Assembly (NCBI GenBank): GCA_017387265.1
Contig: JAFOFM010000070.1
Span: forward strand, 1-10,368
DNA: 10,368 nucleotides
Source of the DNA: Peptococcaceae bacterium
GTDB taxonomy: Bacteria; Bacillota; Peptococcia; Peptococcales; Peptococcaceae
Direction of reading: 5' to 3'
Shown one piece after another: positions 1-8,106 of this stretch. Below the pieces are notes generated by a model, which was not told the origin of the DNA, did no database searches, and worked only from the letters and a program-made list of their open reading frames with translations. Position 1 is the stretch's first letter, and every line of letters starts with the position of its first letter. A program made the translations under genes and the position numbers.

Positions 1-276
1 GCTCTGGCCAATCATTGCCAGCGCACTTTTCGGCCCGATGCCGGATACATTTAACAGCGTCATAAAAAACTCACGCTCAGCCCAGCTTTCAAAGCCAAAC
101 AGCTGCACCGCATCCTCCCGCTGATGATAATAAATATAAAATTCGCAGTTCTGCTGCTGACTGTACTTTAAAAGACGGCCCGACGGAATCTGCACCTCGT
201 AGCCGACCGAACCGCACAGCACCATAACACTGCCTGCGGTTTTATGCAGAACCGTACCTTTCAGATAACTGATCAT
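1..276 (-). CDS. ruvA: RuvA, Holliday junction branch migration subunit (5' part, runs off the window)
   Basis: RuvA tetramers bind four-way DNA junctions and load the RuvB motor; with RuvC they resolve recombination intermediates in the cytoplasm. Translating the minus strand from the ATG at 276-274 gives 92 residues beginning MISYLKGTVLHK, the typical RuvA N-terminus. The conserved REDAVQLFGF stretch of the OB-fold domain lies near residues 53-62, and the helix-hairpin-helix sequence SGIGPKSALAMIG near 78-90. The remaining C-terminal part, normally about 100 residues more, lies beyond position 1. The start is supported by an AAGGAG ribosome binding site (complement of 286-291), nine bases upstream and inside ruvC. 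The ATG overlaps the ruvC stop as ATGA, indicating translational coupling in a ruvCA operon; ruvB would be expected next outside the window. Identification is firm. Confidence 0.95.
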   Translation of the reverse strand, partial: MISYLKGTVLHKTAGSVMVLCGSVGYEVQIPSGRLLKYSQQQNCEFYIYYHQREDAVQLFGFESWAEREFFMTLLNVSGIGPKSALAMIGQS

Positions 277-767
277 CGTTTGATACTCCTTGTTTTTGTC
301 TGATAATGATGGGTGTGGCAGATGGCGATAGCCAGCGCATCGGCTGCATCGTCAGGCTTTGGCACTTCCCGCAGCCCCAGAAAGGTTTTTACCATAAACT
401 GCACCTGTTTTTTTTCGGCCCGTCCATTCCCTACCAGCGCCTGCTTTACCTGGAGAGGCGTATATTCATGTACCTCAAGCCCGTTTTGCGCACAGGCCAG
501 CAGCAGCACACCGCGTGCCTGCCCGACGGTAATGCCGGTGGTGATATTTTTATTAAAGAATAATTCCTCAATGGCTACCTGCTCCGGCTTCCATGTCTGA
601 ATAATCTGATTGATCTGTTCATAAATCATGACAAGCCGCTGTTCCGTCGGCACACCGGGCGGTGTGCTGATAATGCCGTAATCCACTGGCTTAATGGAAT
701 TTCCCACAACACGGATAATTCCAAAACCGGTGGTGGCAGTGCCAGGGTCAATACCCAGTATAATCAT
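273..767 (-). CDS. ruvC: RuvC, crossover junction endodeoxyribonuclease
   Basis: RuvC is the dimeric, metal-dependent resolvase that cuts Holliday junctions symmetrically. The 164-residue length is normal for the family. The four acidic catalytic positions can be seen: Asp7 in GIDPG, Glu67 in AIEELFF, and Asp140 and Asp143 in PDDAADALAIA. Also conserved are the GxxTGxTVGQARG-type segment (about 77-86) and the YTPLQVKQALVGNGRAEKKQ region (about 102-121). The ATG at 767-765 is preceded by TAAGGAGC (complement of 778-785) at ten-base spacing. The stop overlaps the ruvA start by four bases. It is the first gene of the operon here, because the next gene upstream is divergent, so the ruvCA promoter must lie in 768-1076. 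Nothing unusual was seen in the protein. Confidence 0.97.
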   Translation of the reverse strand: MIILGIDPGTATTGFGIIRVVGNSIKPVDYGIISTPPGVPTEQRLVMIYEQINQIIQTWKPEQVAIEELFFNKNITTGITVGQARGVLLLACAQNGLEVHEYTPLQVKQALVGNGRAEKKQVQFMVKTFLGLREVPKPDDAADALAIAICHTHHYQTKTRSIKR

Positions 768-848
768 AACGGATTCTGCTCCTTACCCTTCCCGTAACAG
801 CCTGTCCAAGTTCAGAAAACTGTATGAGAGAAAGTATGTTTGCTTTTT

Positions 849-878
849 ATTATAACAACATCACCGGCAGAAGAAAAG
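849..878 (-). promoter_or_regulatory. Candidate ruvCA promoter
   Basis: On the minus strand there is a perfect TATAAT (complement of 849-854) preceded by TG plus one base, giving the extended -10 TGTTATAAT. The -35 region is poor: TTTTCT at 16 bp (complement of 871-876) is the best match, and an extended -10 can compensate for this. The predicted start near 842 would leave a leader of about 75 bases before ruvC. No LexA-type operator was recognised in that leader. Confidence 0.45.
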
Positions 879-1001
879 ACTAAAGTCACACAATAGCGGA
901 AATTCATACGATTTTATCAGGCTGCAGACTTTTAAATTGCTTCTTTATAATAATAATTTGATAAATAATTCATATACTTTACTTCTTTTGTGATATGCTA
1001 C

Positions 1002-1030
1002 TTGCTAAAATTCTGTTTTTATGCTATGGT
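1002..1030 (+). promoter_or_regulatory. Candidate promoter of the solute-binding protein gene
   Basis: TTGCTA (1002-1007) and TATGGT (1025-1030) are separated by 17 bases, and the -10 is extended by TGC (1022-1024). Transcription would start near 1037, about 40 bases before the gene. The rest of the 768-1076 spacer is AT-rich (for example 941-975) and showed no riboswitch, terminator or small gene. Confidence 0.55.
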
Positions 1031-1076
1031 TGCACTATCTAATAAATTATCCGTAAACTGAGGGGGATTTTTTACA

Positions 1077-1919
1077 ATGAAACTGAGAAAAGTATTAGCA
1101 GCAACTCTGATCGGTGCTATGGCTCTGACCGCATTCGGCTGCGGCGGCGGCAACGAAGCAGCTGACCAGGGTGCAGAAGACACCAACACACTGCGTATCG
1201 GTATGGAATGCGGCTACGCTCCATTCAACTGGACACAGCAGGATGACACCAACGGCGCTGTAGCAATCGAAGGCGGCGGCTATGCAAACGGCTACGACGT
1301 TCAGATCGCTAAACAGGTAGCTGAAGGCTTAGGCAAAGAATTAGTAATCGTTAAAACTGAATGGGACGGTCTGGTACCAGCTGTTCAGTCCGGCGTAATT
1401 GACGGTATCATCGCTGGTATGTCTCCAACTGCTGAACGTAAAGAAAAAATCGACTTCACAGACAACTACTATGTATCCGACCTGGTTGTTGTAGTACGTG
1501 CTGACAGCGAATATGCAAACGCTACTTCCATTCAGGATTTCGCTGGTGCAACTTTAACTGCACAGCTGAACACCTTCCATGACACTGTAATCGATCAGAT
1601 CGAAGGCGTAACTCATGCAACACCAATGACTGACTTCCCAGCTATGCGTGTAGCTCTGGAAAGCGGCATCATTGACGGTTATGTATCCGAACGTCCAGAA
1701 GGTATCTCCGCTGCTGCTGCAAACGATGCATTCGTATACGTTGGCTTCGAAGTAGAAAACGGCTTTGAATACGAAATCAACGACGCTGCAATCGCTATGG
1801 GTATCGCAAAAGATTCCGAACTGACTGCACAGGTTAACGAAGTTCTGGCTGGTATCTCCCAGGAAGATCGTGACGCTCTGATGGCTGACGCTATCGCACA
1901 GCAGCCAGCTGCTGAATAA
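1077..1919 (+). CDS. Amino-acid ABC transporter solute-binding lipoprotein (SBP_bac_3 family), probably for lysine or another basic amino acid
   Basis: This 280-residue protein would capture an amino acid outside the membrane and deliver it to the permease encoded downstream. Residues 1-21 form a lipoprotein signal peptide (positive start, hydrophobic core, box TAFGC), with Cys22 as the predicted lipid attachment site, followed by a Gly/Asp/Glu-rich linker to about 37. The family 3 binding fold follows: GYAPF at 47-51, and the family hallmark GMSPTAERKEKIDFTDNYY at 114-132, where Arg121 matches the arginine that binds the substrate carboxylate in HisJ/LAO-type proteins. By eye, Glu205 (GYVSE) occupies the usual acidic position for the alpha-amino group. 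The start is fixed by AGGGGG (1061-1066), ten bases upstream. All seven proline codons are CCA and six of seven arginine codons are CGT, suggesting high expression. The lysine assignment is inferred from the riboswitch that follows, not from the protein itself. No terminator separates the gene from that riboswitch. Confidence 0.88.
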   Translation: MKLRKVLAATLIGAMALTAFGCGGGNEAADQGAEDTNTLRIGMECGYAPFNWTQQDDTNGAVAIEGGGYANGYDVQIAKQVAEGLGKELVIVKTEWDGLVPAVQSGVIDGIIAGMSPTAERKEKIDFTDNYYVSDLVVVVRADSEYANATSIQDFAGATLTAQLNTFHDTVIDQIEGVTHATPMTDFPAMRVALESGIIDGYVSERPEGISAAAANDAFVYVGFEVENGFEYEINDAAIAMGIAKDSELTAQVNEVLAGISQEDRDALMADAIAQQPAAE

Positions 1920-1957
1920 TCGATTCTTAATCGTATTAAAAACAGTAAATTTATAAT

Positions 1958-2113
1958 GATAGAGGCGCGAATTTCATGAGTACGCTGCAGCAAATGGTGT
2001 AGGAAACCTGCTGTACCGGAAAGGGACATTCGCCGAAGCGGCAAGTATCCCAAAACCTGCCGCTGGGATGATGCAGAATATGTATCATACTGTCACAGAT
2101 GTGGAGAGCTATC
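1958..2113 (+). promoter_or_regulatory. Lysine riboswitch (L-box) aptamer
   Basis: The RNA has the conserved primary motifs of the lysine riboswitch in order. These are GATAGAGGCGCGAA (1958-1971) followed by TTCATGAGTA (P2 with its internal-loop motif), then GGAAAGGGACATTCGCCGAAGC (in pieces from about 2019 to 2040), then a P4 hairpin built from GCGGCA and TGCCGC around an AAGTATCCCAAAACC loop, then TGGGATGATG and the P5 arm, and finally GAGAGCTATC. The closing stem P1 pairs GATAG (1958-1962) with CTATC (2109-2113). Lysine binding stabilises P1 and thereby lets the downstream terminator form (established for the family). It lies between the binding-protein gene and the NhaC-type gene, so it should control the three genes from 2230 onward. 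No promoter compatible with a full-length aptamer was found between 1919 and 1958, so transcription probably reads in from 1030. Confidence 0.93.
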
Positions 2114-2142
2114 GGCATATTAATAAACAAAGTACTTTTATG

Positions 2143-2180
2143 CCACGGATATGCTTAGCATATTCGTGGTCTTTGTTTTT
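2143..2180 (+). terminator. Lysine-riboswitch attenuator (intrinsic terminator)
   Basis: CCACGGATATGC (2143-2154) pairs with GCATATTCGTGG (2158-2169) over 12 bp with one G-U pair and a three-base loop. It is followed by TCTTTGTTTTT (2170-2180). It stands 30 bases after the aptamer and 50 bases before the next gene, the expected expression platform. A competing antiterminator can be drawn: TATCGGCATA (2110-2119), which includes the 3' strand of P1, pairs with TATGCC (2139-2144) and GATA (2148-2151), leaving a three-base bulge. Confidence 0.9.
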
Positions 2181-2229
2181 GTTCAGGTAAAAATATTTTC
2201 AAATTATAATAAATGTAAGGAAGTAAATC

Positions 2230-3798
2230 ATGGATATCACACCGTTTTTCGGCACTGCGTGGGCACTGTTCCCGCCAATCGTCGCAATTATTCTGGCATT
2301 ACTCACCAAAGAAGTTTATTCGTCTCTGTTCATCGGGATTCTGGTTGGGGCTCTGATGTACTCCAATTTCAATCCGGTTGGTATGGTAGAACACACAATT
2401 AGTATTATCAGCTCCCGTCTCGGGGATAATGGCGGTATTATCGTATTCTTAATCTGCCTGGGGATTATCGTTTCGCTGATGCAGGCATCCGGCTGTTCCA
2501 AAGCATTCGGTGACTGGGCTGCACAGCGCATCAAAACCAAAAGAAGCTCTCTGATTTTTACAACTCTGCTGGGTCTGTTCTTCTGTATTGATGACTACTT
2601 TAACTCCCTGACCACTGCGAACATCATGCGTCCAATTACCGATAAACACAAAGTAAGCCGTGCACGTCTGGCTTACAACGTAGACTGTACCGCAGCACCA
2701 ATCTGTATTATCGCACCGATTTCCAGCTGGGCGGCAGCAGTTGCCTCCTATGTTCCGCCGGAAGTGCAGGCAGACGGCTATGCATTATTCCTGCAGGCTA
2801 TTCCATTTAATATGTATGCTCTGCTGACTCTGACTATGCTTTTCACACTGGCTGTTATCCGTTTTGATTTCGGTCCGATGAGAGGCTATGAATATCTGGC
2901 AGAAGAAAAAGACGATATTTACGGCGGTACCGGCAACCTGTACGCAAACATCTCCACTGCTGAAAACGACAACCCACTGGGTAAAGCACTGGATATGCTG
3001 CTGCCTGTTATCGTTCTGATCGGCGGCTGTATTTTCGGTCTGATTTATACCGGCGGCTTCTTCTCCGGAGAAGGCGTTGGCTTTATTGAAGCATTCAGTG
3101 CCTGCGATGCTTATATGGGTCTGCCAATCGGCGGCCTGATTGCGCTGGCATTTACAATCATCTACTATTTCGCGCGCAGAATCATCAACATGAAACAGTT
3201 TGTACAGTGTATTCCTGACGGTGCTGTTGCTATGACACCGGCTCTGTTCATCCTGACACTGTCCTGGGGTATCGAAGGCATCTGCCGCGAAAGCCTGGGC
3301 GCTGCTGTTTTCGTTGAAAACTCCTTCGCAGGAAGCAGCTTCCCAATGTGGCTTCTGCCTCCAATTCTGTACCTGCTGGGTGCGCTTGTATCCTTTGCAA
3401 CCGGTACATCCTGGGGTACCTTTGGTATTCTGATTCCTATCACCTTTGCAATCTTCGGCTACGAAGTAACCGAACTGTGCATGATCTGTCTGTCGGCAAC
3501 TCTGGCTGGTGCCGTTACCGGTGACCACTGCTCCCCTATTTCGGAAACCGCCATCATGTCTTCGACTGCAGCACAGGTTGATTTTATGACACACGTTATG
3601 ACCCAGCTGCCATACGCACTGTTTACAGCTACCTTCTCTCTGATTGGTTTTGCTGTTCTGGGTATTGTTCAGCACTGGATTGTAACCCCAATCATGATGG
3701 TTTCCATCGTTGTTGTTCTGGTTGCTATGAAATCTGTTTATAAAAACAAACCGGTTAAAGTAAAATATGTAAGTAAAAATGTAATCGAACGGCATTAA
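2230..3798 (+). CDS. NhaC-family Na+/H+ antiporter-type transporter, candidate lysine carrier (LysW-like)
   Basis: This is a 522-residue, very hydrophobic inner-membrane protein with about 11-12 predicted membrane segments. It belongs to the NhaC family. It carries the conserved FFCIDDYFNSLTTANIMRP stretch (117-135, with Asp121-Asp122 in a membrane segment), NVDCTAAPICIIAPISSWAA (150-169), GTSWGTFGILIP (392-403) and VTGDHCSPISETAIMSS (429-445). The charged loop at about 221-250 is probably cytoplasmic. Family members exchange Na+ for H+ or, in related branches, organic ions. Lysine-riboswitch-controlled NhaC-like genes have been proposed in comparative genomics to be lysine transporters (LysW), and this gene is the first one after the lysine riboswitch and terminator. 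The start has TAAGGAA (2216-2222) at seven bases. The permease gene begins 23 bases after the stop, so it is part of the same transcript. Family membership is firm; the lysine substrate is an inference. Confidence 0.9.
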   Translation: MDITPFFGTAWALFPPIVAIILALLTKEVYSSLFIGILVGALMYSNFNPVGMVEHTISIISSRLGDNGGIIVFLICLGIIVSLMQASGCSKAFGDWAAQRIKTKRSSLIFTTLLGLFFCIDDYFNSLTTANIMRPITDKHKVSRARLAYNVDCTAAPICIIAPISSWAAAVASYVPPEVQADGYALFLQAIPFNMYALLTLTMLFTLAVIRFDFGPMRGYEYLAEEKDDIYGGTGNLYANISTAENDNPLGKALDMLLPVIVLIGGCIFGLIYTGGFFSGEGVGFIEAFSACDAYMGLPIGGLIALAFTIIYYFARRIINMKQFVQCIPDGAVAMTPALFILTLSWGIEGICRESLGAAVFVENSFAGSSFPMWLLPPILYLLGALVSFATGTSWGTFGILIPITFAIFGYEVTELCMICLSATLAGAVTGDHCSPISETAIMSSTAAQVDFMTHVMTQLPYALFTATFSLIGFAVLGIVQHWIVTPIMMVSIVVVLVAMKSVYKNKPVKVKYVSKNVIERH

Positions 3799-3805
3799 AA
3801 TTCTG

Positions 3806-3824
3806 AAAGGAGGATATCATCTTG
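3806..3824 (+). promoter_or_regulatory. Strong ribosome binding site that fixes a TTG start
   Basis: AAAGGAGG (3806-3813) is a near-perfect anti-16S match, eight bases before TTG (3822-3824). No ATG or GTG alternative with a comparable site occurs at the N-terminus of this reading frame, so the gene starts with TTG. Confidence 0.85.
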
Positions 3825-4595
3825 GGAGAATTTTTTAATTCTGTACAATTCATTTTAAATAACTACGGCGACCTGTTAATCAAAGGTACCGGTGTTACCA
3901 TTCTGTTAGCAATCGTAGGTACCGGTGTAGGCTTCCTGATTGGTCTGTTAATCGGTATTTACAAAACTATTCCGATTCGCGACGAAGACTCCGCTATTAA
4001 AAAGGCGCTGTATAAAATATTTAACTTTCTTTTATCCGCCTATATCGAAGTATTCCGCAGCACTCCAATGATGGTTCAGGCCAGTGTTATCTTCTACGGC
4101 TCCGCATGGATTTTCGGCTTACGCCTGAATCCGGTAACAGCCGGGATGTTCATCATCTCCATTAACACCGGTGCATATATGGCTGAAATCGTACGTGGCG
4201 GTATTATCTCCGTTGAAAAAGGGCAGTTTGAAGCAACCCATTCCATCGGGATGACCCACTTCCAGTCCATGCTGTACGTTGTACTGCCGCAGGCAATCCG
4301 CAACATTCTGCCTGCAACCGGTAACCAGTTTATTATCAACATCAAAGACAGCTGCGTACTGAGTGTTATCAGCGTTACCGAGCTGTTCTTCCAGACCAAA
4401 TCGGCTGCTGGTGCGACCTTTGATTATTTCCCTGCATATTTCATCGCCTGCGTAATCTACTTTGTGCTGTGCTTCAGCATCACTCAGATTCTGCGTTATG
4501 TGGAAATGAAAATGGACGGCGCCGACACCTACACCATTTACGGTACTGAACCGGTTATCAATGGTGCCGATACCTTAAAACGAGGTGACAAATAA
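3822..4595 (+). CDS. Amino-acid ABC transporter permease (HisM/GlnP family)
   Basis: This 257-residue polar-amino-acid permease would form the membrane channel of the importer. Hydrophobic segments lie at about 22-47, 66-100, 104-120, 168-190 and 203-225. The cytoplasmic coupling loop of binding-protein-dependent permeases (EAA loop) is at 138-163, reading [20 protein letters not shown] then QAIRNI, and it docks to the ATPase. RSTPMMVQ (79-86) is the family's usual motif after the first helices. The gene starts with TTG behind a strong ribosome binding site. Its TAA stop overlaps the ATG of the ATPase by one base (TAATG), indicating coupled translation. The only permease here is a single HisM-type chain, so it may act as a homodimer. 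Lysine specificity is inferred from riboswitch control. Confidence 0.93.
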   Translation: MGEFFNSVQFILNNYGDLLIKGTGVTILLAIVGTGVGFLIGLLIGIYKTIPIRDEDSAIKKALYKIFNFLLSAYIEVFRSTPMMVQASVIFYGSAWIFGLRLNPVTAGMFIISINTGAYMAEIVRGGIISVEKGQFEATHSIGMTHFQSMLYVVLPQAIRNILPATGNQFIINIKDSCVLSVISVTELFFQTKSAAGATFDYFPAYFIACVIYFVLCFSITQILRYVEMKMDGADTYTIYGTEPVINGADTLKRGDK

Positions 4596-5332
4596 TGGAC
4601 CAGCCAATTATTCAAATTAAAAATCTGAAAAAAGCATTCGGTCAGCGTGAAGTTTTAAAAAATATCAACTTTGACGTACACAAAGGCGAAGTAGTAACCA
4701 TCATCGGTTCCTCCGGCTCCGGGAAATCCACTCTGCTGCGCTGCATCAACCTGCTGGAAACCCCAAACGGCGGTCAGATTCTGTACAACAGCAAAAACAT
4801 TCTGGAAGGCGGCAAAATCCACCAGTACTGTGCCAAAGTAGGTATGGTATTCCAGCAGTTCAACCTGTTTAACAACATGAACGTACTGGAAAACTGCGTT
4901 GTCGGCCAGATGAAAGTATTAAAATGCAACCGTCAGGAAGCCGAAGAACGGGCTAAAAAATATCTGGATCACGTAGGTATGCTCCAGTATATCAACGCTC
5001 GTCCTCGCCAGTTATCCGGCGGTCAGAAACAGCGTGTAGCCATTGCCCGTGCCTTATCCATGGAACCGGATGTACTGCTGTTTGACGAACCAACCTCCGC
5101 TCTCGACCCGGAAATGGTTGGCGAAGTATTAAAAGTTATGAAAGACCTGGCTGCCAGCGGTTTAACCATGCTGGTAGTTACTCACGAAATGGGCTTTGCC
5201 CGTGATATTTCCGACCGTATCGTGTTTATGGCTGACGGTATTATTCTGGAAGATTCCACTCCGGAAGAACTGTTCAACAATCCAAAACACGAACGCACCA
5301 GAGCCTTCTTAACAAGAGCAATGGACAAGTAA
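4595..5332 (+). CDS. Amino-acid ABC transporter ATP-binding protein (GlnQ/HisP family)
   Basis: This 245-residue protein is the cytoplasmic ATPase that powers the importer. All nucleotide-binding motifs are intact: Walker [10 protein letters not shown] (38-46), Q-loop FQQFN (86-90), signature LSGGQKQR (140-147), Walker B VLLFDEP (160-166) with Glu165 as the catalytic base, the D-loop SALDP, and His197 in VTHEMGF. The length is usual for the polar-amino-acid group, with no C-terminal regulatory domain. AGGTGA (4584-4588 region) lies about seven bases before the ATG, which overlaps the permease stop. It is the last gene of the lysine-controlled transcript; a strong terminator follows ten bases after the stop. 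Its first residues ([11 protein letters not shown]) closely resemble those of MetN in this window (MNQPIIQIKDL). Confidence 0.95.
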   Translation: MDQPIIQIKNLKKAFGQREVLKNINFDVHKGEVVTIIGSSGSGKSTLLRCINLLETPNGGQILYNSKNILEGGKIHQYCAKVGMVFQQFNLFNNMNVLENCVVGQMKVLKCNRQEAEERAKKYLDHVGMLQYINARPRQLSGGQKQRVAIARALSMEPDVLLFDEPTSALDPEMVGEVLKVMKDLAASGLTMLVVTHEMGFARDISDRIVFMADGIILEDSTPEELFNNPKHERTRAFLTRAMDK

Positions 5333-5341
5333 TGCATACAC

Positions 5342-5373
5342 AGACCCCGCAGAAAAATCTGCGGGGTCTTTTT
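5342..5373 (+). terminator. Intrinsic terminator of the amino-acid transport operon
   Basis: AGACCCCGCAGA (5342-5353) and TCTGCGGGGTCT (5358-5369) form a perfect 12-bp GC-rich stem with an AAAA loop, followed by a run of T to 5373. It begins ten bases after the ATPase stop. Confidence 0.95.
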
Positions 5374-5475
5374 GTGTTAATGCGATGTTTCTGTCTTTTA
5401 TCGCAACTCCCTCCATCTACATTTTTCAACGGTTACAACAAAAAATAAAGTAGGCTCTCAATATTATTGAAACAT

Positions 5476-5527
5476 AAAAAAGCCGTATAAAGCGATTGGG
5501 CTATATCTACCCTTCGCTCTATACGGC
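5476..5527 (-). terminator. Intrinsic terminator of leuS
   Basis: The outer stem pairs GCCGTATA (5482-5489) with TATACGGC (5520-5527). After an A/C mismatch the inner stem AGCGA/TCGCT continues, with GGG/CCC above it. On the minus strand it is followed by six T (complement of 5476-5481). It begins 31 bases beyond the leuS stop. The plus-strand side lacks a good T run, so it serves leuS. The spacer between the two terminators (5374-5475) showed no gene. Confidence 0.88.
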
Positions 5528-5558
5528 GTTATTTATAATGTATTATTTTTCGCGCGTC

Positions 5559-8036
5559 TTAGCCAACTACGATGTTAACCAGTTTATTTGGTACTACAAC
5601 GACTTTTTTGATATCTTTGCCGGCAATTGCTTCTGCAATTTTTGGCTGTTCCATTGCCAGTTTTTCTGCTTCGGCTTTATCCAGGTTCATTGGCATTACT
5701 ACTTTGTCACGCACTTTGCCGTTAATCTGAACGATTACAGTTGCTTCTTCCGCTACCAGAGCTTTTTCGTCCAGTTTTGGCCACATCTGTTTGTGAACGC
5801 TGCCTTCGTGGCCCAGTTCCTGCCACATTTCTTCGGTTACATGAGGGATAAATGGAGCCAGCAGTAATACTAAGGTATCTGCTGCTTCTGCCATAACCGC
5901 TTTGTTGTAATCCTGTTCTTTATACTGATACAGGCCGTTCACCATTTCCATAATCGCACTGATTGCAGTGTTGAAGTTGAAACGGCTGCCTGCGTCATCG
6001 GTTACACGTTTGATGGTGGTGTGGGTTAAGCGGCGCATGTCTTTGTCTTTGCCGTTTAATTCGCCAAAGCTTGTGTAATCCACCAGTTTGCCTTCGCTGT
6101 TCTGTACATAGTCGTATACAAAACGCCATACACGGTTAATGAAACGGTAGCAGCCTTCTACTGCGGAATCGTTCCATTCCAGGTCACGTTCTGGCGGAGC
6201 CGCGAACAGAATGAACAGACGGGCGGTATCGGCACCGAATTTACCGATGATGGTTTCAGGGCTTACAATGTTGCCTTTGGATTTGGACATTTTGCTGCCG
6301 TTCATCAGCACCATACCCTGTGTCAGCAGGTTCTGGAATGGTTCATCCACGCTTACCATACCCATATCGTACAGTACTTTGGTGAAGAAACGAGCATACA
6401 GTAAGTGCAGAATTGCATGTTCTACACCGCCGATGTACTGGTCTACGTTCATCCAGTGGTCTGCATTTTCTTTTGCAAATGCCTGTTCCGCATTTTTCGC
6501 ATCGGTATAACGCAGGTAATACCAGCTGGAGCATACGAAGGTATCCATGGTATCGGTTTCACGACGAGCTGGTTTGCCGCAGATCGGGCAGGTTGTGTTT
6601 ACAAACTCGTCCATATATTTCAGCGGAGATTCACCGCTTGGTTTAAAGTTTACATCCTGCGGCAGTAATACCGGCAGCTGATCTTCCGGAACTGGAACAG
6701 TACCGCAGTGATCACAGTAAATGATTGGGATTGGAGCACCCCAGAAACGCTGACGGGAAATCAGCCAGTCGCGTAAACGGAAGTTTACTTTTAATTCGCC
6801 GTTGCCTTCTTCGGCCAGGAAATCCACGATTGCTTTTTTCGCATCGGTGTTTTTCATGCCGTCAAATTTGCCGGAGTTCACCATTACACCAGCATCGGTA
6901 TAAGCGGCTTCCATATCTTCTACGCGCAGTTCTTCGCCTTCCGGCTGAACAACGATAGTGATTGGCAGATCATATTTTTTCGCAAAGAAGAAGTCACGTT
7001 CGTCATGTGCCGGTACGCCCATAACAGCACCGGTACCGTATTCGTAAATAACATAGTTACCAATTAAGATTGGTACAGCCTGGCCATTGGCAGGGTTGAT
7101 AACATGTGCGCCAATGTATAAACCTTTTTTCTCTAATTCGGTGGAGGAACGGTCTACTTCGCTCAGCTGCTGTACTTCTTTGATAAATGCATCCGCTGCT
7201 GCTTCGTATTCAGTGCCTGCTACCAGTTTCTGCACCAGAGGATGTTCCGGAGCCAGTACCAGATAGCTTACACCAAAGGTAGTGTCAGGACGGGTGGTGA
7301 ATACTTCTACATAGTCACCGGTCTCCTGAACCTGGAAGCGTAACAGCGCACCTTCGCTGCGGCCGATCCAGTTATCCTGCATGATGCGTACTTTATTTGG
7401 CCAGCCTTCCAGTTTGTCTAAGTCTTTTAACAGACGGTCTGCGTAATCGGTAATTTTAAAGAACCACTGTTCCAGAGATTTTTTCTCTACTACGCTGTCG
7501 CAGCGTTCGCACTGACCTTCTACAACCTGTTCGTTTGCCAGTACAGTCTGACAGCCAGGGCACCAGTTTACCGATGCGCCTTTTTTGTAAGCCAGACCTT
7601 TTTTATAAAACTGCAGGAAGAACCACTGTGTCCATTTGTAGTAGTCCGGCATACAGGTGGTAACTTCTCTGTCCCAGTCGTAGCTTAAACCCATAGCGTG
7701 CAGCTGACGATTCATGTTAGCGATATTTTCAACGGTCCATTTTGCAGGCGCTGCATTATGTTTAATCGCCGCATTTTCAGCAGGCAGACCAAAAGAGTCC
7801 CAGCCGATTGGATGCAGCACGTTGTAACCGTGCATGGTTTTAAAGCGGGCAACTACGTCCCCGATGGAATAGTTGCGCACATGACCCATATGCAGGTTGC
7901 CCGATGGGTAAGGGAACATTTCCAGACAGTAATATTTTGGTTTTGTTTTGTCTTCTGTTACAGCGTAAGTTTTTTCTTCCGCCCATTTTGTCTGCCATTT
8001 ACTTTCGATGCTGGCAAAATCATAACGTTCATTCAT
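5559..8036 (-). CDS. leuS: Leucyl-tRNA synthetase (LeuRS)
   Basis: This 825-residue cytoplasmic enzyme charges tRNA-Leu with leucine using ATP and edits mischarged products. It is a class I synthetase of normal bacterial length. The HIGH motif appears as HMGH (49-52) in [12 protein letters not shown], and the KMSKS loop is at 582-586. The zinc-ribbon cysteines CPGC (159-162) and CERC (176-179) lie in the connective region, with a second cysteine set at C441/C444 and C483/C486. The CP1 editing domain shows TTRPDTTFG (247-255) and [15 protein letters not shown] (334-348), with Asp345 at the conserved position that limits editing of cognate Leu-tRNA. The anticodon-binding helical domain (about 640-760) and the C-terminal domain with [11 protein letters not shown] follow. 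The ATG has AGGGGG (complement of 8044-8049) upstream. The DtxR-family gene ends 70 bases upstream with no terminator between, so the two may be co-transcribed. No T-box leader is present. Confidence 0.98.
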   Translation of the reverse strand: MNERYDFASIESKWQTKWAEEKTYAVTEDKTKPKYYCLEMFPYPSGNLHMGHVRNYSIGDVVARFKTMHGYNVLHPIGWDSFGLPAENAAIKHNAAPAKWTVENIANMNRQLHAMGLSYDWDREVTTCMPDYYKWTQWFFLQFYKKGLAYKKGASVNWCPGCQTVLANEQVVEGQCERCDSVVEKKSLEQWFFKITDYADRLLKDLDKLEGWPNKVRIMQDNWIGRSEGALLRFQVQETGDYVEVFTTRPDTTFGVSYLVLAPEHPLVQKLVAGTEYEAAADAFIKEVQQLSEVDRSSTELEKKGLYIGAHVINPANGQAVPILIGNYVIYEYGTGAVMGVPAHDERDFFFAKKYDLPITIVVQPEGEELRVEDMEAAYTDAGVMVNSGKFDGMKNTDAKKAIVDFLAEEGNGELKVNFRLRDWLISRQRFWGAPIPIIYCDHCGTVPVPEDQLPVLLPQDVNFKPSGESPLKYMDEFVNTTCPICGKPARRETDTMDTFVCSSWYYLRYTDAKNAEQAFAKENADHWMNVDQYIGGVEHAILHLLYARFFTKVLYDMGMVSVDEPFQNLLTQGMVLMNGSKMSKSKGNIVSPETIIGKFGADTARLFILFAAPPERDLEWNDSAVEGCYRFINRVWRFVYDYVQNSEGKLVDYTSFGELNGKDKDMRRLTHTTIKRVTDDAGSRFNFNTAISAIMEMVNGLYQYKEQDYNKAVMAEAADTLVLLLAPFIPHVTEEMWQELGHEGSVHKQMWPKLDEKALVAEEATVIVQINGKVRDKVVMPMNLDKAEAEKLAMEQPKIAEAIAGKDIKKVVVVPNKLVNIVVG

Positions 8037-8074
8037 GATATTTCCCCCTAGTTTTATCAGTACAGTCAGGTTTC

Positions 8075-8094
8075 ATCCGTTTTAATCCGTTTTT
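8075..8094. repeat. Short tandem repeat in the spacer before leuS
   Basis: ATCCGTTTTA (8075-8084) is followed immediately by ATCCGTTTTT (8085-8094), two 10-base units differing only in the last base. It lies in the 70-base spacer between the DtxR-family gene and leuS. Its function is unknown and it may be chance. Confidence 0.4.
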
Positions 8095-8106
8095 CTTTGC
8101 TGCGTT

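Noticed and set aside
1921..1933. CGATT-CTT-AATCG hairpin as a terminator for the binding-protein gene
   Set aside because: The stem has only five AT-rich pairs and is followed by A-rich sequence with no T run, so it should not terminate.
1952..1957. Perfect TATAAT just before the lysine aptamer, as a riboswitch promoter
   Set aside because: It has no credible -35 at 16-18 bases, and a start 6-8 bases downstream would fall inside P1 and remove the 5' strand of the aptamer.
2785..3795. A 336-codon open frame on the minus strand, antisense to the NhaC-type gene
   Set aside because: The product is rich in Asn, Gln, His and Cys, has no recognisable motif and no ribosome binding site, and is fully explained as the mirror of the codon-biased membrane-protein gene.
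5458..5470. TCAATA-T-TATTGA palindrome beyond the leuS terminator
   Set aside because: It is short, AT-rich and located between two terminators with no promoter nearby; chance is the likeliest explanation.
8037..8106. Possible independent leuS promoter or T-box leader
   Set aside because: No -10/-35 pair better than chance was found, and the spacer is far too short for a T-box with its specifier and antiterminator.
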